From positions 1 through 64,000 of the forward strand of contig CAYXYF010000003.1 of assembly GCA_964469265.1 (NCBI GenBank): DNA of 64,000 nt. Reading direction: 5' to 3'. A program made the translations under genes and the position numbers. Positions 62,059-64,000 of the stretch are shown piece after piece (positions within the stretch are counted from its first letter, which is position 1; each line of letters starts with the position of its first letter). The notes beneath the pieces were generated by a model. It was given only the letters and a program-made list of their open reading frames with translations, searched no databases and had not been told where the DNA came from. This stretch comes from JAEYZS01 sp964469265. Lineage in GTDB: Bacteria > Bdellovibrionota > Bdellovibrionia > Bdellovibrionales > JAEYZS01.

Positions 62059-63045
62059 ATGATTACTATCAACCAGGAGCTTGCAGAATTTAAAAAACTC
62101 CCAGAACTTTTTAGAAATGCTGGGTACTTTGTCACAAAAAAAGATGAGTATGCCTTTGTTGTATCATCTGACGAGTATCCAAAGCCTAAAAAGGTTACTT
62201 ACACTGAACCAGTTCAACACAAAAAGTATGATCTTTTTCTCTCGGCCTTAGTTCACGGAAATGAAACTGGGGGGCTTCGCGTTTTAAATTGGTTTGGAAG
62301 AAAAATAATTGCTGATAAAATTAAAATTCCACATTCGTTCTTTTTTTGTTTAGGAAATGTGGAAGCCGCACAAAAAGGCGTTCGCTTCGTTGAACGTGAT
62401 CTTAATCGCTCGTTTTTGTCGGTGAGCTCTGAGCTTTATGAAGAGAAGCTCGCAAAAAGAATCGAAGGTTACGTTAAAGACTGTGCCTTTTGCATTGACC
62501 TTCATCAAACCAATGAAGCGTCTGTAACTCCATTTATGATCTTTATCTACACAGCCCAAAAGTTAGCTTTTGCACGGCACATGGATAGTGAGATTCCAAT
62601 AATAACCTCAACATCTGGACGGCATAAGGATGGTTCTACGCTTGATTTTTACTGTTATAAAAACAATATTATCAGTACGACCTTAGAACTCGGAAAAGCA
62701 GGCTTTGATGATATCCAAGCTGAATACGGAGTGAGGTATCTTTTAAAATATCTAGAGAAATCAGATCTCACAAAAGAAGTTCCATTTAAAAATATTTTTC
62801 GAATTGCAGAATCTATTTATTGGTTTGATGAGAGAATCATTTTAAACCCAGGGTTAATCAATTTTACTGCCATCAACAAGGGCGATGTCGTGGGCAAAAA
62901 AGCTGAGATCGATTATCCATCGCCACATGACGGGGTGATATTGTTTCCTAAATACGGAAAGATAGCAGAAAACACCAAAGAGGTTTTCACCGTGGCTAAA
63001 CCCATTTCAGATCCTGAGGAGCTGAAAAAAGAGCCTCAACCGTAG
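62059..63045 (+). CDS. Aspartoacylase/succinylglutamate desuccinylase-family enzyme
   Basis: A 328-residue enzyme of the M14-like AspA/AstE family. The zinc ligands are seen in SALVHGNETGG near residue 65-75 (HxxE), and in CIDLHQT near 150 (His); ERDLNRSF near 112 is the substrate-binding Arg motif; a Glu follows in TLELGKAG near 213. Family members remove acyl groups from amino acids or N-acyl aspartate. The substrate is not clear. It starts 14 bases behind the DoxX gene. The C-terminal part forms a barrel-like domain with LFPKYGK. Confidence 0.87.
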   Translation: MITINQELAEFKKLPELFRNAGYFVTKKDEYAFVVSSDEYPKPKKVTYTEPVQHKKYDLFLSALVHGNETGGLRVLNWFGRKIIADKIKIPHSFFFCLGNVEAAQKGVRFVERDLNRSFLSVSSELYEEKLAKRIEGYVKDCAFCIDLHQTNEASVTPFMIFIYTAQKLAFARHMDSEIPIITSTSGRHKDGSTLDFYCYKNNIISTTLELGKAGFDDIQAEYGVRYLLKYLEKSDLTKEVPFKNIFRIAESIYWFDERIILNPGLINFTAINKGDVVGKKAEIDYPSPHDGVILFPKYGKIAENTKEVFTVAKPISDPEELKKEPQP

Positions 63046-63060
63046 GCATGCATCGTCTCT

Positions 63061-63133
63061 GATAAGTTATATTATGTTACACAATGGGTAGAGTTATCTT
63101 ATTGATTACACCAACCTTAAGGTGTAACTTATC
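63061..63133 (+). promoter_or_regulatory. Leader with two overlapping inverted repeats
   Basis: GATAAGTTA (63061-63069) is the exact reverse complement of TAACTTATC (63125-63133), and GTTACAC (63076-63082) of GTGTAAC (63122-63128). The two pairings share bases 63125-63128, so they compete. They stand directly before the ATG at 63140, which has no ribosome binding site of the usual kind. This could be a switch-like leader or a compound operator. Confidence 0.4.
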
Positions 63134-63139
63134 ATTTAT

Positions 63140-63334
63140 ATGGGACTTTTATCACTTATTTTCGGCAAAAAACCTAAGGTTATCTTCACAGACGACGGTC
63201 GTGTTGTTCATAAACATCCTGAAAAGAAATGGGAAGATTGGAAAAACAGATTCCGTCAAAATCCAGATTACAACTGGCGCAGTCATTCAGGGACTAAAGG
63301 CGTTCCTCAATCAAAACCGAAGAAGCCAGAATAA
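63140..63334 (+). CDS. Small basic protein of unknown function (64 residues)
   Basis: A 64-residue protein rich in Lys, Arg and Trp (MGLLSLIFGKKPKVIF, EKKWEDWKNRF) with a Pro/Lys-rich tail. It has no signal peptide and no recognised domain. The start has no clear ribosome binding site and lies behind a leader with overlapping inverted repeats. Its codon pattern is like that of neighbours, which favours a real gene, but it is short and uncertain. It lies 15 bases before the next gene. Confidence 0.45.
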   Translation: MGLLSLIFGKKPKVIFTDDGRVVHKHPEKKWEDWKNRFRQNPDYNWRSHSGTKGVPQSKPKKPE

Positions 63335-63349
63335 TTCAAACGAGGTACC

Positions 63350-64000
63350 GTGGACAGAAAAGTTCGTGTCATTTCATTAGTACCCTCATGGACAGAAACA
63401 CTTCTTGAGTGCGGTATTAATGTTATCGGACGAACACGCTTCTGTATCCATCCCGCAGAAGAAATCGAACATATCCCTGTGGTTGGCGGCACCAAAGAGG
63501 TCAACTGGGATAAAGTTAAAGGTCTTGAAGCCGACTTCGTCCTCTTAGACAAAGAAGAAAACACCATAGAAATGGCTGAGCAATGTCCATGTCCAATGAT
63601 AGTTACCCACGTTAAATCTATCGAAGATGTTGCCAAAGAATTAATTTCCTTAAGTGAAAAGCTCAGTAACGAAAAACTCTTTAATCTTGCAGGAAGATGG
63701 GACGCAATTATAAAGACTCCAAACTTCACCGTGAGAGATCTTAATCTTTTACCAGGGTTTGTGCAGTGGGTGCGAAAACCACGCTCTAAGATCAAAGACA
63801 TTATCTATGTGATTTGGAAGAATCCATGGATGAGCATTAACCAAGAAACTTTTATTTATTCTGTTTTAGAGAAAATAGGCCTTAAGAAATACATGGTCGA
63901 GTTTGATCAAAAATACCCAGAGTTTTTCTTAGAAGATTATGACAATGAGGGCACTCTACTTTTGCTTTCGACAGAACCTTATCCGTTTCATAAAAAGATA
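63350..64000 (+). CDS. Cytoplasmic BtuF-like (helical-backbone metal receptor) protein, N-terminal part, gene cut by window edge
   Basis: From a GTG at 63350, with GAGG just upstream, 217 codons stay open to the end of the window. The start reads VDRKVRVISLVPSWTETLLECG, then VIGRTRFCIHP, VVGGTKEVNWDKV and LEADFVLLDKEENTIEMAE, which is the pattern of BtuF/FepB-type vitamin B12 or iron-binding proteins. There is no signal peptide, unlike true periplasmic members, so it is probably a cytosolic member of that fold. The C-terminus is not in the window. The ligand is unknown. Confidence 0.75.
   Translation, partial: MDRKVRVISLVPSWTETLLECGINVIGRTRFCIHPAEEIEHIPVVGGTKEVNWDKVKGLEADFVLLDKEENTIEMAEQCPCPMIVTHVKSIEDVAKELISLSEKLSNEKLFNLAGRWDAIIKTPNFTVRDLNLLPGFVQWVRKPRSKIKDIIYVIWKNPWMSINQETFIYSVLEKIGLKKYMVEFDQKYPEFFLEDYDNEGTLLLLSTEPYPFHKKI

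Noticed and set aside
63307..63801. Minus-strand open frame of 164 codons at the right edge
   Set aside because: The plus strand carries a well-matched BtuF-like reading frame across the same bases; the minus frame has no recognisable features.

Overview
This AT-rich window looks like chromosome of a Bdellovibrio-like predatory bacterium (Bdellovibrionota); that assignment is inference from gene content, not from a marker gene. The clues are a Glt/Agl-type gliding-motor operon otherwise best known from Myxococcus, many lipoproteins and secreted proteases, von Willebrand A lipoproteins, and envelope machines driven by ion channels. There is one tRNA (Leu, UAA), no rRNA, no CRISPR array and no intact insertion sequence.

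Layout. 1-9.9 kb: truncated M42 aminopeptidase, SRPBCC protein, NodB-type deacetylase lipoprotein, a secreted HExxH metallopeptidase with a small partner, queG, a CCA-adding enzyme, then a vWA/calcium-repeat lipoprotein and two small envelope proteins. 9.9-19.2 kb (minus strand): a seven-gene Glt/Agl-like operon made of a beta-barrel, two TPR proteins, an FHA-TonB-like protein, one TolQ-like and two TolR-like subunits. 19.3-20.9 kb: a catalytic-domain-only tyrosine recombinase divergent from an HTH/coiled-coil protein with a histone-H1-like tail; repeated dyads that look like operators lie between them. 21-33.7 kb: leucine dehydrogenase, an HD-GYP protein with an unusual insertion, a CofE-like ligase with an OppA-like protein, secreted proteins of unknown role, two tandem vWA lipoproteins, an IMPDH/GMP-reductase family enzyme and a membrane protein. 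33.9-49.9 kb: an LEA-like repeat protein, a DUF4105-like protein, tRNA-Leu, a Tyr-rich lipoprotein, a subtilase with a 1036-residue partner, an AlkZ-related protein, an RNase Z-like hydrolase, a peptide transporter, and a trypsin-like protease overlapping a glycosyltransferase.

49.9-54.4 kb (minus strand) holds the most interesting locus: a PEGA/TPR lipoprotein, MotA, MotB, a two-part membrane protein that reads like a FliF C-terminal region joined to a FliG-like cytoplasmic part, and a small outer-membrane barrel, with no other flagellar gene nearby. I read this as a possible stator-driven envelope motor distinct from the flagellum. With the Glt-like operon, the window carries two separate ion-driven trans-envelope machines.

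54.5-64 kb: a 1074-residue NHL-propeller lipoprotein, fabI, an RsuA/RluB-family pseudouridine synthase, a yfgM-bamB pair, a small lipoprotein, DoxX, an aspartoacylase-family enzyme, a 64-residue protein behind a structured leader, and a truncated cytoplasmic BtuF-like protein. A short palindromic terminator repeat occurs three times (37.6, 44.6 and 46.3 kb), each time directly behind a gene.
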